Positions 14,324 through 15,852 of a stretch of DNA of 15,852 bases are shown in pieces. Within the stretch, counting starts at the first letter, position 1; each line of letters starts with the position of its first letter. The stretch is from Thermoplasmata archaeon (lineage in GTDB: Archaea; Thermoplasmatota; Thermoplasmata; Thermoplasmatales; Thermoplasmataceae): assembly GCA_021806355.1 (NCBI GenBank), contig JAJZXT010000092.1:1-15852 (forward strand), written 5' to 3'. A program made the translations under genes and the position numbers. The notes under the pieces were generated by a model, which did not search any database, was not told the DNA's origin, and saw nothing but the letters and a program-made list of their open reading frames with translations.

Positions 14324-15852
14324 ATGTTAAGCAGTTCCAGCCAGACCCGTACCGATCATAAGTTTTCAAATTCCTTGCAGACTGCTTTGAGCGTAATTCC
14401 GTTTCTGGCGGTTGCACTGGCCCTGATCTACTGGGTGCCAATAATATGGTTGAAGTATATCACCCTGCATGACTATGTCTTCGATCTGGGAGTTTTCTAC
14501 GGTTCTCTACATTCCATATTCTACATCCACTCCAGTAGCATCCTGTATCAGTACGCTGCTGGTTCAACATTGAGGATAATACTCTCACCCCTGTCAGTAT
14601 TTAACAGCTTCATCATCCTTCTGTATATCCAACTTGTACTTGTGCTGGGTTCAGCCATCACCGTTTACCTCATATCCAGGAGAATTTTCAGGAATTCCAT
14701 TGCTCCAGTGCTGCTTTCAGTTGCCTACCTGCTTTACTTTCCAGTTAATGGGTCAATATTTTTTGATGTGCATGCCCAGACATTCTTCCTGCCGTTCATG
14801 CTCCTGGCATACTATCTGGAGATCTCCGGCAGGTACAAGCTTTCATTTATCCTGTTCATCCTGGCCGGCCTCACAAGATTCCCCATAATCGGGATTGTTG
14901 TCCTGTATTCAATGGCCGACTTCATATACAACTTCAGGACAGGATACCGCAATCCAGACAGATCCGTGATGCACACAAGGATGAAATTTGACATGGCGCT
15001 GTTCTTTGCAGCATTCATCATAACTTTGTTTCAGTATTACGCCAACACGTATGTGCTGGGGGTCTCATCCATGGGAAACATTCACTATGTCGCAGGCACA
15101 TCATTTCTGGGCGGATCTCTTGGGACGGACCTGATAACTGTTCTCATATTCTCCGCACCTCTTCTCCTTCTGCCCCTCTTTTACTCAGAGTTTTCACTGA
15201 TTCTCTGGGGTCTGTTTGGTTTTGCTTTCTACACGAACTACAGCGGGTATCTTTACCCGTCCGTGTTCACTGACCAGTACTCGGCGCTGTTTGTGCCCCT
15301 GATTTTCATCAGTGTATTTGCAGGCCTCATGGCAAAAAGGGAGAGCGATGCGAATGAGACAACAATATCACAGCAAAATGTTCCTAGGAGAGGGAATGAC
15401 GCAAAATTCCGAACTGCAGTCAAAATATTTGTGGCCATAGCAATATTTGCCATGCTCTTTCAGCCATACAGCCCGCTGGCGGCTCATACAAACGGAGCTC
15501 TGAATATTTCAGATTACATAACTGCAGGCCAGGTTACAGAACCCGAGCTTCAGTCCGTAATAAACCTGATTCCAGCCAGCGCCACCGGAATTGTGTTTGG
15601 AGGAAACATGCCTGAGGTCATGGTGCATTCCCCAAATGTCAACGGCACACTGGTATCAGATACAATCAACGGGTACCCGCTGGCCTGGACTCCACAGTAC
15701 CTGGCTACAGACAGCTCAATACAGTATGTTTCAGGTGTACCCAGCGATTTCGCCTCAACTCCAGCTCCCACCGGTTATAATCAGTACCAGTTCACACAGA
15801 ATGCCATGGCATCCGGTGCATTTGGCGTAGTTGCCGAATATCATGGTGCATT
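14324..15852 (+). CDS. DUF2079-type polytopic membrane protein (C-terminus outside window)
   Basis: An ATG at 14324 opens a frame that stays open to the right edge: 509 complete codons, no stop. It starts with a polar N-terminus, then TM segments near 20-44, 94-117, 126-165 and 172-198 and several more before residue 380. HDYVFDLGVFYG (49-60) is the Asp-containing first loop motif of DUF2079 proteins. YLLYFPVNGSIFFDVHAQ (135-152) matches their 'YLLyP...FH' region after a typical 'LISRR' (116-120). After about residue 385 comes a hydrophilic domain with sequons (NISD, NGTL), probably extracellular. DUF2079 proteins have a GT-C glycosyltransferase-like fold, so envelope glycan or lipid modification is possible but unproven. 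The oligo-T tract after the protease gene and its own TATA box mark a separate transcript. Confidence 0.8.
   Translation, partial: MLSSSSQTRTDHKFSNSLQTALSVIPFLAVALALIYWVPIIWLKYITLHDYVFDLGVFYGSLHSIFYIHSSSILYQYAAGSTLRIILSPLSVFNSFIILLYIQLVLVLGSAITVYLISRRIFRNSIAPVLLSVAYLLYFPVNGSIFFDVHAQTFFLPFMLLAYYLEISGRYKLSFILFILAGLTRFPIIGIVVLYSMADFIYNFRTGYRNPDRSVMHTRMKFDMALFFAAFIITLFQYYANTYVLGVSSMGNIHYVAGTSFLGGSLGTDLITVLIFSAPLLLLPLFYSEFSLILWGLFGFAFYTNYSGYLYPSVFTDQYSALFVPLIFISVFAGLMAKRESDANETTISQQNVPRRGNDAKFRTAVKIFVAIAIFAMLFQPYSPLAAHTNGALNISDYITAGQVTEPELQSVINLIPASATGIVFGGNMPEVMVHSPNVNGTLVSDTINGYPLAWTPQYLATDSSIQYVSGVPSDFASTPAPTGYNQYQFTQNAMASGAFGVVAEYHGA

Noticed and set aside
14634..15830. Short ORFs on both strands within the last gene
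   Set aside because: The frame from 14324 is open through the whole stretch with membrane-protein composition and DUF2079 motifs; the others overlap it out of frame.

Overview
The window looks like an acidophilic archaeon of the Thermoplasmata (Thermoplasma/Ferroplasma/Cuniculiplasma-like). The reasons are two acid-protease families (thermopsin A5 and sedolisin S53) in one secreted protein, very sequon-rich secreted proteins with the 'GLPxGTxW' repeat common in archaeal surface proteins, archaeal TATA boxes, and several start codons lying about 26 bp downstream of a TATA box, as in leaderless mRNAs. The genus cannot be fixed from the sequence alone.

Layout. (1) 1-142: the 3' end of an IS200/IS605-type tnpB, with a right-end hairpin that is probably the 3' part of an omega (guide) RNA. 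(2) 501-2113, minus strand: a two-gene AbiE-type toxin-antitoxin/abortive-infection operon, antitoxin abiEi then toxin abiEii, overlapping by 13 bp. (3) 2114-2835: a long, mostly non-coding stretch with a TATA promoter for abiE, a possible operator, and two decayed coding fragments. (4) 2836-7629: a 1597-residue secreted protein with one 'GLPxGTxW' repeat, a beta-propeller-like block, 14 more diverged repeats of about 75 residues and a proline-rich, cysteine-containing tail. (5) 9643-7633, minus strand: a tight three-gene operon of two small related secreted proteins and a six-TM membrane protein, convergent with (4) with only 3 bp between stop codons. (6) 9650-10071: a divergent promoter region with two perfect inverted repeats. 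(7) 10072-14190: a 1372-residue fusion of thermopsin, a NosD-like beta-helix region and a complete pro-sedolisin. (8) 14324 to the window end: a DUF2079-type polytopic membrane protein, running off the right edge and leaderless by promoter geometry.

How it fits together. The left third is accessory DNA (transposon end, defence/TA operon, gene debris). The centre and right encode envelope and exported functions suited to acid, protein-rich habitats. The best candidate for something unusual is the thermopsin-sedolisin fusion. Both protease domains look intact, the sedolisin triad is present with family-like spacing, but two aspartates expected in the C-terminal calcium site are replaced by Gln and Asn. 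By eye, the region left of about 9.65 kb is more AT-rich than the region right of 10.07 kb, suggesting a compositional boundary in the divergent intergenic region.
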